A stretch of 64,000 nt of DNA from Leifsonia sp. Root4. Its GTDB lineage: Bacteria > Actinomycetota > Actinomycetes > Actinomycetales > Microbacteriaceae. A program made the translations under genes and the position numbers. Below, one piece after another: positions 25,572 through 34,367 of this stretch (its first letter is position 1; every line of letters begins with the position of its first letter). Location: positions 22,364-86,363 of the forward strand of contig NZ_LMDN01000001.1 in NCBI RefSeq assembly GCF_001425085.1. Direction: 5' to 3'. A model generated the notes under the pieces. The model had not been told where the DNA came from. It did no database searches and saw only the letters and a list, made by a program, of their open reading frames with translations.

Positions 25572-26003
25572 CTAGGCCTGCTCGTCCGCTGCGGGAGCCT
25601 CGGTGGTCTCTTCAGCGTCAGCTGCAGGAGCCTCTTCCTTGGCGGCGGGCTTCTCAGCCTTCGGCTTCAGAACCGGCTTCTTCTTCTCGTCCGCGACGAA
25701 AGCAGCCTTGGGCTCCTTCACCTGGACGGTGCTGACGGCGTTCTTGTCACCCTTGAACTGACCCCAGTCGCCGGTGAGCTTGAGGATTGCTGCAACCTGC
25801 TCGGTCGGCTGTGCGCCGACGCTGAGCCAGTACTGAGCACGCTCGGAGTTGACCTCGATGAACGAAGGGTTCTCGGTCGGGTGGTACTTGCCGATCTCCT
25901 CGATGACACGACCATCGCGCTTGGTGCGCGAGTCGGCAACGACGATGCGGTAGTACGGTGCGCGGATCTTACCCATGCGCTTGAGACGAATCTTGACAGC
26001 CAC
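25572..26003 (-). CDS. rpsP: Small ribosomal subunit protein bS16
   Basis: S16 stabilises the 16S rRNA body. The core (residues 1-85) is standard: [24 protein letters not shown] in part, [13 protein letters not shown] and [18 protein letters not shown]. The protein continues to 143 residues with a Lys/Ala/Glu-rich tail, long compared with the usual 80-90 but seen in other Actinobacteria. Start is GTG with AGGAG six bases upstream. First gene of rpsP-khpA-rimM. Confidence 0.96.
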   Translation of the reverse strand: MAVKIRLKRMGKIRAPYYRIVVADSRTKRDGRVIEEIGKYHPTENPSFIEVNSERAQYWLSVGAQPTEQVAAILKLTGDWGQFKGDKNAVSTVQVKEPKAAFVADEKKKPVLKPKAEKPAAKEEAPAADAEETTEAPAADEQA

Positions 26004-26268
26004 AATTCTCCTGTGTGTTTTGTGAAATGGGCGAACTGACAGCCGTGAGCGTGGGGTGCACACTCGGCAAAAGCTCAAAGGGGCACTGCATGTCTGATTA
26101 GAGGGTCGGACGAAACAGTGCTCGACAGACCATTCTTGCAGATAACGGCCCGCTTCCCCAATTCACGGTCAAACATTTCGATTTCGGATGCCGCGACGCC
26201 CGCCGCGGCGGCGCGTGCCAGAATTACAACGCAGTGCTCCCCCGGCTCCCCCGAAGAATGGTGACCCC

Positions 26269-27405
26269 GTGCAGATCAGTTTCGCCGAGTCCCCCCGCGG
26301 GACGGTGGGCATCGAGTGGGAGTTGGCGCTCGTCGACGGCGCGAGCGGTGAGCTCGTCGGTGTGGCCGCCGAGGTGCTGGACGAGCTGGCCGCAGACGAT
26401 GGCACGCGGCATCCGCACATCACAGGCGAACTGCTGCTGAACACCGTCGAACTCGTCTCCTCCGTGCACGAGAACGTCGGCGACGCCGTGCGCGAGCTGC
26501 AGGGACAGATGGACGAGGTACGCGCGGTGACCGATCCGCGCGGCGTCGACTTGATCTGCAGCGGTTCGCACCCATTCAGCCAGTGGTACGACCAGCAGGT
26601 GACCGACAAGCCGCGCTATCACCGCTTGATCGAGCGCACCCAGTGGTGGGGGCGCAACATGATGATCTGGGGCGTGCACGTGCACGTGGGCATCGACGCC
26701 CGCGACCGGGTGCTCCCCCTGCTCGGCGGCCTCAGCAGCTACCTGCCGCACCTGCTGGCGCTCTCGGCGTCGAGCCCGTTCTGGGCCGGCGTCGACACCG
26801 GATACGCCTCGAACCGGGCGCTGATGTTCCAGCAGCTGCCGACGGCCGGCCTTCCGTACGAGCTCTCCGATTGGAGCGAGTACGAACGCTACGTGCACGA
26901 CATGACGGTGACCGGCATCATCGATGACTACACGGAGGTGCGCTGGGACATCCGGCCGTCGCCGCACTGGGGAACGATCGAGATGCGGGCGTGCGACGGG
27001 GTCTCCAGCGCCGCAGAACTCGCCGCGGTCGCCGCCCTGATCCACTGTCTCGTCGAACACCTCGAACGCCGGCTCGACGCCGGAGAGACGCTCGGCTGGC
27101 TGCAGCCCTGGTATGCCCGCGAGAACAAGTGGCGGGCCGCCCGCTACGGCCTGGACGCCGAGATCATCCTCGACGCCCACGGCGGTGAGGCTCTCGTCAC
27201 GGACGAGCTCCGCCGCCTCGTCGATGAGCTCGCCCCGATCGCGGCGGACCTGGGTTGCAGCGCGGAGCTCGCCTCCGTGCTCGACATCGTGCGGCACGGA
27301 GCCAGCTACCAGCGGCAGCTGCGGGCGGCGCAGGCGTCCGACGGCGATCTGCGGGCCGTCGTCGCCGCGCTCGCACGCGAGCTCCGCGACGGCGTCGGCG
27401 CGTAG
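26269..27405 (+). CDS. YbdK-family carboxylate-amine ligase (glutamate-cysteine ligase 2 type)
   Basis: A 378-residue member of the GCS2 family. VGIEWELALVDG near residue 12 opens the ATP-grasp-like fold; HITGELLLNTVELVS, the metal-binding WGVHVHVGIDARDRVL and WDIRPSPHWGTIEMRACD follow. E. coli YbdK has weak gamma-glutamylcysteine synthetase activity; mycothiol-producing Actinobacteria rarely need glutathione, so the true product is uncertain (a gamma-glutamyl or mycothiol/ergothioneine-related compound is possible). The GTG at 26269 gives the family N-terminus; a longer frame from 26188 adds a basic unconserved stretch. It is divergent from rpsP and convergent with htrA. Confidence 0.82.
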   Translation: MQISFAESPRGTVGIEWELALVDGASGELVGVAAEVLDELAADDGTRHPHITGELLLNTVELVSSVHENVGDAVRELQGQMDEVRAVTDPRGVDLICSGSHPFSQWYDQQVTDKPRYHRLIERTQWWGRNMMIWGVHVHVGIDARDRVLPLLGGLSSYLPHLLALSASSPFWAGVDTGYASNRALMFQQLPTAGLPYELSDWSEYERYVHDMTVTGIIDDYTEVRWDIRPSPHWGTIEMRACDGVSSAAELAAVAALIHCLVEHLERRLDAGETLGWLQPWYARENKWRAARYGLDAEIILDAHGGEALVTDELRRLVDELAPIAADLGCSAELASVLDIVRHGASYQRQLRAAQASDGDLRAVVAALARELRDGVGA

Positions 27406-27422
27406 CCACCAGCCTCGCCCCG

Positions 27423-28634
27423 CTACGGCGCCTCGCCGAGGGTGACGGTCGCCGTGCCGGTCTCGCTTCCACGCAGGTAGGTGACCTCGACGCTGTCCCC
27501 GACCTCCTTCGTCAACTTCAGCCGGGTCAGCACCGCGGCATCCGTCGCCGGCTGCCCGTCGAGCGCCGTGATGATGTCGCCGGGTTCGATGCCGGCCTGC
27601 TCGGCCGGGCCACCCGCTGTGACACCCTCGACGAACAGTCCCGGTGCGGTGTTGAACTGTTCGGCGACGTCCTGCGGGATCACGACGACCTGCATGCCGA
27701 GGTACGGGTAGGAGACTTCGCCGTTCTCGATCAGCTGCTCGGCAAGATTCATGGCCAGGTTGACCGGAACCGCGAAGCCGATTCCGACGCTTCCGCCGCC
27801 GGCCTGCCCTGCCGCATTCGGAACGGTCGCGATCGCCGAGTTGACGCCGATCTGGGCGCCGCTGCAATCGACGAGGGCCCCGCCGGAGTTGCCGGGGTTG
27901 ATGGCGGCGTCGGTCTGGATGGCACCGGCGAGGAGCGCCATCGTGTCGTCGTCGGCCGGAACGGGCACGTCGCGACCGAGGGCGCTCACGATGCCGGAGG
28001 TGACGGTGCTCGAGAGGCCCAGCGGGGCGCCGAGCGCGACGACGGGCTGGCCGACGGCGAGGCCGTCCGAGTCCCCGACGGTGACGGTCGGCAGCGCCGC
28101 ATCGGCATCAACCTTCACGACCGCGATGTCCGCCTGCGCAGAGCGCCCGACGAGCGTGGCCGGAAGCTGCTGGCCGTTGCTGAACGTGACGACGATCGTG
28201 GCGCCGTTGACCGCCGCGGCCACGACGTGGTTGTTGGTGAGGATGTAGCCGTCATCCGTGATGATGGAGCCGGTTCCGACCCCGCTGCCGGCCTCACCAA
28301 CCACGTTGATGGTGACAATCGTCGGCAGCACGGCCTTCGCCACCGTCTCGGCATCGCAGACGCCGGCGTTGGGAGAGGCGGCGACGGGCCCCGTTGTGCT
28401 CGGCGCACCAGCAGAGCCAGTCGAGCCGGCCAGCTGTCCGAGGTAGCCACCGAGGAAACCACCGAGGAGGCCGAGGATGAGCGCGCCACCGAGCAGAACA
28501 CCCGGGCGCGAGAAGAAGGGTTTCGACCCCGCGACCGGCGGCGTCGCTGCCCCCGGCGTGGCGGCTGCCGCAGCCGGCGGTGCCGCCGGCACCGCGGACG
28601 GATCCTGTGGTGTGTCCCCTGGCTGCTGGTCCAT
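27423..28634 (-). CDS. HtrA/DegP-type trypsin-like serine protease with PDZ domain
   Basis: Envelope quality-control protease. The 403 residues have a cytoplasmic Pro/Ala-rich N-terminus, one membrane anchor (about 46-66), a linker, then a trypsin fold outside the membrane with the triad His136 (LTNNHVV), Asp169 (DIAVVKVD) and Ser250 (GNSGGALVD). A C-terminal PDZ domain (about 310-400) includes YLGMQ and AGIEPGDIITALDG. Same layout as mycobacterial PepD/HtrA. It converges on the carboxylate-amine ligase gene with 17 bases between stops. Confidence 0.92.
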   Translation of the reverse strand: MDQQPGDTPQDPSAVPAAPPAAAAATPGAATPPVAGSKPFFSRPGVLLGGALILGLLGGFLGGYLGQLAGSTGSAGAPSTTGPVAASPNAGVCDAETVAKAVLPTIVTINVVGEAGSGVGTGSIITDDGYILTNNHVVAAAVNGATIVVTFSNGQQLPATLVGRSAQADIAVVKVDADAALPTVTVGDSDGLAVGQPVVALGAPLGLSSTVTSGIVSALGRDVPVPADDDTMALLAGAIQTDAAINPGNSGGALVDCSGAQIGVNSAIATVPNAAGQAGGGSVGIGFAVPVNLAMNLAEQLIENGEVSYPYLGMQVVVIPQDVAEQFNTAPGLFVEGVTAGGPAEQAGIEPGDIITALDGQPATDAAVLTRLKLTKEVGDSVEVTYLRGSETGTATVTLGEAP

Positions 28635-28719
28635 CGTTTCCCCGTCCGTCTGAAGCGTTCCCGTGATCGGAGTCTAGGGGGCCGGGGTGACGCGCTCCGT
28701 GCGGCGCGTTATCCGCTTG

Positions 28720-29526
28720 CTATCCGGCGTTCTGCTCGTCGCGCCAGGCGAGCCAGTCGCGGACAGGGCCGAGATCGAAGTGTGGGCCGGTGATGCCCAC
28801 CGTGAACAGCGTCGCTCCGAGGTCGTGCAGGGCGTCGGCATCCGCGAGCGTGCGATTCTTCAGCTCGACCGAGACCTCGATGTCGGAGAGCTCGCGCTGC
28901 TCGCGGTCGCACCATCCGGAAAGCACGCCGAGCTTGTGCTCGAGCGTCGCCGGCGAGCTGAAGGAGTGCCAGATGTCGGCGTGCCTGGCGACCAGGCGCA
29001 GCGTCTTCTTCTCCCCCGCCCCGCCGATCAGCACGGGGATGTCGCGGGTGGGCGCCGGGTTCAGCCGGGCCCAGCGCTGCTCGATGCGTGGCAGGGATTC
29101 GGCCAGGGCGTCGAGCCGGCTGCCGACGGTGCCGAACTCGTAGCCGTACTCCGTGTAGTCACGCTCGAACCAACCGGAGCCGGTTCCGAAGATGAAGCGC
29201 CCGGTGTCGCCGCCACGTGCGCTGATGTGGTCGATCGTGCGTGCCATGTCGGCCTGCAGATCGGCGTTGCGGTAGCTGTTGCAGTTGACGAGTGCACCGA
29301 TCTCGATCCGGCTCGTCTGCTCCGCCCACGCCGCCAGCATCGTCCACGACTCGAAGTGCAGCCCGTCCCGATCGCCGGAGAGCGGGAAGAAGTGATCCCA
29401 GTTGAACGCGATGTCTGCGCCCAGCTCCTCGACCTCGCTCAGGACGTCACGGATCCGTGAGTAGCTGCCGTGCTGCGGCGCGATCTGCACTCCGATGCGC
29501 ACCGGGCGCATCGTCCTGCGCGTCAC
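28720..29526 (-). CDS. LLM-class F420-dependent oxidoreductase
   Basis: A 268-residue TIM-barrel protein of the luciferase-like monooxygenase class. RIGVQIAPQHGSYSRIRDVL opens the barrel; ADIAFNWDHFFPL, IEIGALVNCNSYRN, GRFIFGTGSGWFERDYTEYG and PVLIGGAGEKKTLRLVARHAD are typical of actinobacterial F420 users. The substrate is unknown. The GTG at 29526 lies right after the ffh stop; an ATG five codons downstream (after AGGACG) is an alternative. Read in the same direction as ffh. Confidence 0.82.
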   Translation of the reverse strand: MTRRTMRPVRIGVQIAPQHGSYSRIRDVLSEVEELGADIAFNWDHFFPLSGDRDGLHFESWTMLAAWAEQTSRIEIGALVNCNSYRNADLQADMARTIDHISARGGDTGRFIFGTGSGWFERDYTEYGYEFGTVGSRLDALAESLPRIEQRWARLNPAPTRDIPVLIGGAGEKKTLRLVARHADIWHSFSSPATLEHKLGVLSGWCDREQRELSDIEVSVELKNRTLADADALHDLGATLFTVGITGPHFDLGPVRDWLAWRDEQNAG

Positions 29527-29529
29527 GTC

Positions 29530-31095
29530 CTAGCCCTTGCCGAGCAGCTTCTGGAAGTTGGCGAGGTCCTCGTCGCTCGGGCTGGGCGCCGCACCGCCGC
29601 CGAGTCCGAAACCGGATCCGCCGGCGCTGACGCCGCTCGGCGCCTTCACGCCGCTGGCGATGGCCGCGTTCTCCGCAGCGCGCTTGGCCGGGTTGCCGGA
29701 CTTGGAGCCCTTCTTCTTGGCCTGCGGCTTGCCGCGCCCGCCGAAGCCGCCGCCGGGGATCGGGCCCATGCCCGGAACCTGCGGCATGCCGCCCTTGGCG
29801 ACCGTCTTCATCATCTTGGCTGCCTGCTCGAAGCGGTTCACGAGCTGGTTGACCTCGGTGACACTCATGCCGCTACCGCGTGCGATGCGCAAACGCCTGG
29901 ATCCATTGAGCAGCTTGGGATTGACGCGTTCGGCTTTGGTCATCGACTGGATGATCGCCTCGGTGCGCACGATCTCGCGCTCGTCGAAGTTCTCCAGCTG
30001 CGCCTTCATGGCGCCGGCGCCCGGCAACATGCTCATCATCTTCTTGATGGAGCCCATGTTGCGCAGCTGCTGCATCTGCTTGAGGAAGTCGTCGAGGGTG
30101 AAGCTGTCGGTCGCGAACTTCTCCGCGACGGCGCGCGCCTCGTCCTCGTCGAAGGCCGACTGGGCCTGCTCGATGAGCGTGAGGATGTCACCGAGGTCGA
30201 GGATGCGGCTCGCCATGCGGTCGGGGTGGAATGGCTCGAAGTCGTCGAGGCCCTCACCCGTCGAGGCGAAGATGATCGGGCGACCGGTGATGGAGGCCAC
30301 CGAGAGCGCCGCGCCACCGCGGGCGTCGCCGTCGAGCTTGGAGAGCACGACACCGGTGAAGTCGACGCCCTCCTGGAAGGCCTTGGCTGTTGCGACGGCA
30401 TCCTGACCGATCATGGCGTCGATGACGAAGAGCACCTCGTCCGGATCGATCGCCTTGCGGATGTCGGCGGCCTGCTTCATCATCTCGGCGTCGACGCCGA
30501 GGCGGCCGGCGGTGTCGACGATGACGACGTCGTGCTGCTTCTGCCTGGCCCAGGCGACGCCGTCCTTGGCGACCTTGACCGGGTTGCCGACGCCGTTGCC
30601 CGGCTCGGGAGCGAAGACCGGGACGCCGGCCTGCTCGCCGACGACCTGCAGCTGGGTGACGGCGTTGGGGCGCTGGAGGTCGGAGGCGACGAGGATCGGG
30701 GTGTGGCCGTCTTTGACGAGCCACTTGGCGAGCTTGCCGGCGAGGGTGGTCTTACCGGCACCCTGCAAACCGGCCAGCATGATGACCGTCGGCGGCTTCT
30801 TGGAGAATTCGAGGCGGCGCTGCTGGCCGCCGAGGATCGTGATGAGCTCCTCATTCACGATCTGGACGACCTGCTGGGCCGGGTTCAGCGCCTTGTTGAC
30901 CTCGTCGCCGAGGGCGCGTTCGCGCACCGTCGCCGTGAAGCTCTTGACGACGTCTAGCGCGACGTCGGCGTCGAGCAGGGCGCGACGGATCTCGCGCACG
31001 GTGCCGTCGACGTCGGCAGCGGAGAGCTTGCCCTTCGTGCGCAGGTTCTTAAAGGTCTCGGCAAGCCGGTCGGAGAGCGTTCCAAATGTAGCCAT
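29530..31095 (-). CDS. ffh: Signal recognition particle GTPase Ffh
   Basis: Binds signal sequences of nascent membrane proteins together with 4.5S RNA and hands them to FtsY. The 521 residues have the N domain, the G domain with Walker A GLQGAGKTTLAGKL (109 on), DTAGRLGVD, TKLDGDARGGAAL, then the Met-rich M domain (MMSMLPGAGAMKAQ, SMTKAERVNPKLLNGSRRLRIARGSG). The C-terminus is a long Gly/Lys/Pro-rich tail, common in Actinobacteria. It follows the GNAT gene by 12 bases. Confidence 0.97.
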   Translation of the reverse strand: MATFGTLSDRLAETFKNLRTKGKLSAADVDGTVREIRRALLDADVALDVVKSFTATVRERALGDEVNKALNPAQQVVQIVNEELITILGGQQRRLEFSKKPPTVIMLAGLQGAGKTTLAGKLAKWLVKDGHTPILVASDLQRPNAVTQLQVVGEQAGVPVFAPEPGNGVGNPVKVAKDGVAWARQKQHDVVIVDTAGRLGVDAEMMKQAADIRKAIDPDEVLFVIDAMIGQDAVATAKAFQEGVDFTGVVLSKLDGDARGGAALSVASITGRPIIFASTGEGLDDFEPFHPDRMASRILDLGDILTLIEQAQSAFDEDEARAVAEKFATDSFTLDDFLKQMQQLRNMGSIKKMMSMLPGAGAMKAQLENFDEREIVRTEAIIQSMTKAERVNPKLLNGSRRLRIARGSGMSVTEVNQLVNRFEQAAKMMKTVAKGGMPQVPGMGPIPGGGFGGRGKPQAKKKGSKSGNPAKRAAENAAIASGVKAPSGVSAGGSGFGLGGGAAPSPSDEDLANFQKLLGKG

Positions 31096-31107
31096 GGTGT
31101 TGACAGT

Positions 31108-31803
31108 TTAGTTGAGTGCGGAGCCCTGCTCAGCCGCGAGTGTTGCCTCGACGCGATTCCGCAGCGCGGCGCGCACGGCCGGCCACTCCTCGGCGATGAT
31201 CGAGAACATCACCGTTTCGCGCACTGTGCCGTCATCGCGGCGCATATGGCGGCGCAGGACGCCCTCGAAACGGGCTCCGAGGCGTTCGATCGCCCGCTGC
31301 GAACGCTCGTTGCGGATGTCGGTCTTCAGCTGGACCCGACCGGCATTCAGCGTCTCGAAGGCGTACTCGAGCAGCAGGAGCTTCGTCTCAGGATTCACCG
31401 GGCCGCCCCACACCGACGTGGCATAGGTGGTTGAGCCGATCTCGAGCGCAGCGTTGCCCGGCTGCACGTCGATGTAACTGGTGGAACCGATCACGCTGCC
31501 GGCCGGCAGCCCGCGGTGCTCGCGCAGGGTGCGCATGGTCCACTGCTGGCGGCTGCGGTTCTCGCTCGCGGCGATCCGCTGCCGATAGTCGGCGACGCTG
31601 CGCGGCCGTCCGGCCACATGGGCCCAGACGGCGTCATCGTCGAGGGCGTGGAAGAGTCCCGCGGCGTCCTCTGCCGAATCGACCATGTCAAGGCGCACGA
31701 GGCTCCCGACCAACACGGTCTCGCGCGGAACCGGCCACAGCAGTTCCGGCCAGACGGTGTCGAGCGGGCGCGGGTCGTGCTGTGCCCGGAACGCCTCGCC
31801 CAC
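31108..31803 (-). CDS. GNAT acetyltransferase (RimJ/RimL type)
   Basis: A 231-residue GNAT-family protein. The acetyl-CoA fold is visible in VIGSTSYIDVQPGNAALEIGSTTYA, VNPETKLLLLEYAFETL and RNERSQRAIERLGARFEGVLRRHM, the pattern of the RimJ/RimL branch that acetylates protein N-termini or small molecules. The target is unknown. GTG start four bases after the DUF2004 stop; ffh follows 12 bases downstream, so it is probably transcribed with ftsY, DUF2004 and ffh. Confidence 0.82.
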   Translation of the reverse strand: MGEAFRAQHDPRPLDTVWPELLWPVPRETVLVGSLVRLDMVDSAEDAAGLFHALDDDAVWAHVAGRPRSVADYRQRIAASENRSRQQWTMRTLREHRGLPAGSVIGSTSYIDVQPGNAALEIGSTTYATSVWGGPVNPETKLLLLEYAFETLNAGRVQLKTDIRNERSQRAIERLGARFEGVLRRHMRRDDGTVRETVMFSIIAEEWPAVRAALRNRVEATLAAEQGSALN

Positions 31804-31807
31804 GGCG

Positions 31808-32311
31808 CTAGATCGCCGTTTCGGTGCCGATGACGTCGGCGTTGATGTTGAAGCGGGCGATCAGCACGGAGTCGCTCTCGCCGGGCGCGATGGAGTATTC
31901 GAAGACGGCGAACGGCTCATCGTCGCCGCTGTGGTGCGGCAGGAAGCTGACGCGCAGCAGGCGAAGGGAGCGCAGGAAGTCGATCTGGCGGTCGCCGGAT
32001 TCCCGGCTCATCGCGTCGTCGAGGATCTCGTCGCCCAGCTCGGCGACGCTCTGGTAGAAGTACGCGATGGTGTTGGACGTGTCGGTGGCGAGCTCGCCGA
32101 CGAAGGCCTCGCGCGCGTCGGAGTCCAGATCCTCGAGCTGGCCGATCATGCCGGCTGCGATGTCGAGGGATTCGAGGGCGACCTCGCCCTCCTCCGGCGA
32201 GCTGAGCGAGATGTCGACGTCCTGCTCGCCGACGGCGACGGACTCGGACCAGTACAGCTCGTCTTCCTGCTCGCTGCCGAGGTAGCCGAAGTAGTCGTGT
32301 TCGATGGCCAT
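31808..32311 (-). CDS. DUF2004-family protein
   Basis: A 167-residue acidic protein with the opening AIEHDYFGYLGSE and an EVALESLDIAAGMI-type repeat of hydrophobic and acidic residues, as in DUF2004. The middle (GELATDTSNTIAYFYQSVAELGDEIL) is helical; the end (LRLLRVSFLPHH ... FEYSIAPGESDSVLIARF) is beta-rich. Function unknown. Found between ftsY (26 bases upstream) and a GNAT gene. Confidence 0.72.
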   Translation of the reverse strand: MAIEHDYFGYLGSEQEDELYWSESVAVGEQDVDISLSSPEEGEVALESLDIAAGMIGQLEDLDSDAREAFVGELATDTSNTIAYFYQSVAELGDEILDDAMSRESGDRQIDFLRSLRLLRVSFLPHHSGDDEPFAVFEYSIAPGESDSVLIARFNINADVIGTETAI

Positions 32312-32337
32312 GATGTGTGCTCCTTGTGCAGCCGGCG

Positions 32338-33216
32338 CTAGCCGACGAGTTTCTGGGCGAAGACGTGGGGGGTGAAACCGGTTAGGTCGTTGATGCCCTC
32401 GCCCTGACCGACGAGCTTGATCGGGATGCCGGTCTTCTCCTGCACCGCGAGCACGAAGCCGCCCTTGGCCGAGCCGTCGAGCTTGGTGAGCACGAGCCCG
32501 GTCACACCGGCGTGCTCGATGAACGCCTCGGCCTGGGCGAGCCCGTTCTGGCCGGTCGTGGCGTCGAGCACGAGGAGCACCTCGGAGATCGGGGCCTGCT
32601 TCTCGATCACGCGGCGGATCTTGCCGAGTTCGTCCATCAGACCGCCCTTGGTCTGCAGGCGCCCTGCGGTGTCGATGATGACGATCTCGATGCCGTCGGC
32701 CTTGGCCTTCTCGATGGTCTGGAATGCGACGGCTGCCGGATCTTGGCCCTGCTGCTGGGGACGAACGATCCCGACGCCTGCACGCTCGGCCCAGGTGGCG
32801 AGCTGCTCGACGGCCGCGGCGCGGAAGGTGTCGGCCGCGCCGACGAGCACGGTGCGGTCGTAGGTGCGCAGGAACTTGGCGAACTTGCCGATCGTCGTCG
32901 TCTTGCCGACGCCGTTGACGCCGACGACGAGCACGACCGCCGGGCGCTCGGTGAGCTTGAGGGTCGAGTCGAGCCTGGCGAGGCGTTCCTCGATCGTCTC
33001 CCGCAGCATGCGCTGCAGATCGGCTGGGTCGGTCGTGCGGTACTTGGCGACGTTCGCGCGCAGCTCGCTGATGACGGCATCCGTCACATCGGGGCCGAAG
33101 TCGGCCGTGATGAGCGCGTCCTCGAGGTCGTTCCAGGTGTCGTCGTCGATCGTCTTCTTCGCGAACATGCCGCGGAGCGCTCCGGAGAGAGACCAGGAGG
33201 AGGTGCGTTCAGCCAT
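32338..33216 (-). CDS. ftsY: SRP receptor FtsY
   Basis: Docks the ribosome-SRP complex at the membrane. The 292 residues are almost only the NG domain: N-helices up to about 85, then Walker A VGVNGVGKTTTIGKFA (98 on), GAADTFRAAAVEQLATWAER, DTAGRLQTKGGLMDEL and TKLDGSAKGG. The acidic A domain of E. coli FtsY is missing, as in many Actinobacteria; the short start RTSSWSLSGALRGMFAKKT probably binds the membrane. The usual smc-ftsY neighbourhood is interrupted here by one plus-strand gene. Confidence 0.96.
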   Translation of the reverse strand: MAERTSSWSLSGALRGMFAKKTIDDDTWNDLEDALITADFGPDVTDAVISELRANVAKYRTTDPADLQRMLRETIEERLARLDSTLKLTERPAVVLVVGVNGVGKTTTIGKFAKFLRTYDRTVLVGAADTFRAAAVEQLATWAERAGVGIVRPQQQGQDPAAVAFQTIEKAKADGIEIVIIDTAGRLQTKGGLMDELGKIRRVIEKQAPISEVLLVLDATTGQNGLAQAEAFIEHAGVTGLVLTKLDGSAKGGFVLAVQEKTGIPIKLVGQGEGINDLTGFTPHVFAQKLVG

Positions 33217-33325
33217 GTGCCCAGCTTAAGGCGTCGCGCGGATCGAGCCCGACTCCGACGACAGCCGAGGCCGGCCCGGCGCTTTCACAGGAATAGTCCT
33301 CGCCGTCGACTCGTTGCCAGCAGCT

Positions 33326-34366
33326 ATGCCCCGAAAGCCCGCATCGCCCCGCACACTCGCCTCCGCTCGTCCCAGCATGTCGCACACCGCCATCGCGGCG
33401 ATCGCCGTTGTGCTCACCGCCGTGATCGCCGGCGGCGTGATCGTTGCTGTCACGCTCACGGGGCGTTCGGCCAGCACCGCTGAGGCCGCCGCGGCACCCC
33501 GGAACACCACGAGCGGTCCGGTGTCGTCTGGGCCGCTGCACGCCGACACCCGGATGGGCGCCGTGCGGCTCACCGTCGGCGAATTGCCGGCGATGCGCGC
33601 CTTCTACTCGGATGGAATCGGCCTCGACGTGCTTGCGGAGACCGAGAGCGAGGTCTCCCTCGGCCAGGGCGGTGAGGAGCTCATCCGTCTCGTCGCTGAC
33701 GCCACCGTCGCGCCCAGGGGCGACAGCGACGCCGGGCTCTACCACTCGGCCATCCTGTTCCCGGATGCCGCAGCACTGGCCTTGTCGCTGCAGAGCATCG
33801 CCGAGCGCTTCCCCTCGAGCTACCAGGGCAGCGCCGACCACACCGTCAGCCAGGCGTTCTACCTCGGCGACCCGGAGGGCAACGGCGTCGAGCTGTACGT
33901 CGACCGCCCGCGCGAGGAGTGGGAGTGGATCGACGGCCAGGTGACGATGGGCTCGGCCGCGTTGGATCCGAGCGCGTTCATCGCGGAGCACCTGGACGAT
34001 GGCGACGCATCCCCCGCGACGATGGGTCACGTGCACCTCAGCGTGGGTGATCTCGAGTCGGCCGAACACTTCTACGTCGACGTCCTCGGATTCGACGTCA
34101 CGAGCCGAGCCGACGGCGCCCTGTTCATGTCGGCGGGCGGTTACCACCATCACCTCGCCGCGAACACGTGGAACAGCGCCGGCGCCGGCGCGCGTGGGTC
34201 ATCAGCCGGCCTGCGCGAGTTTGCCGTCATCCTGGCGGACCGCTCCGAGCTGGATGCCGCCGCCGCCCGCATCGCCGAGGCGGGGCTGAGCGCGACGGTC
34301 ACCGACGACGGAATCACCGTGCTCGACCCATGGAACAACGTGGTGCGGCTGCGCGTGGCGGCCTGA
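33326..34366 (+). CDS. Membrane-anchored protein with two VOC (glyoxalase/dioxygenase) domains
   Basis: A 346-residue protein. A basic N-terminus and a hydrophobic stretch (about residues 20-45, AAIAVVLTAVIAGGVIVAVTL) form a signal anchor or signal peptide; two VOC domains follow (about 80-195 and 228-345). Metal-ligand positions fit the CatE-type two-domain ring-cleavage dioxygenases: His in HSAILF, Glu in GVELYVDRPREEWEW, His in GHVHLSVGD and HHHLAANTW. Such enzymes normally work in the cytoplasm, so the hydrophobic N-terminus is odd. ATG at 33326; a TTG 12 bases earlier and an ATG at 33377 are alternatives. It lies alone on the plus strand between smc and ftsY, ending one base from the smc stop. 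Confidence 0.78.
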   Translation: MPRKPASPRTLASARPSMSHTAIAAIAVVLTAVIAGGVIVAVTLTGRSASTAEAAAAPRNTTSGPVSSGPLHADTRMGAVRLTVGELPAMRAFYSDGIGLDVLAETESEVSLGQGGEELIRLVADATVAPRGDSDAGLYHSAILFPDAAALALSLQSIAERFPSSYQGSADHTVSQAFYLGDPEGNGVELYVDRPREEWEWIDGQVTMGSAALDPSAFIAEHLDDGDASPATMGHVHLSVGDLESAEHFYVDVLGFDVTSRADGALFMSAGGYHHHLAANTWNSAGAGARGSSAGLREFAVILADRSELDAAAARIAEAGLSATVTDDGITVLDPWNNVVRLRVAA

Positions 34367-34367
34367 G

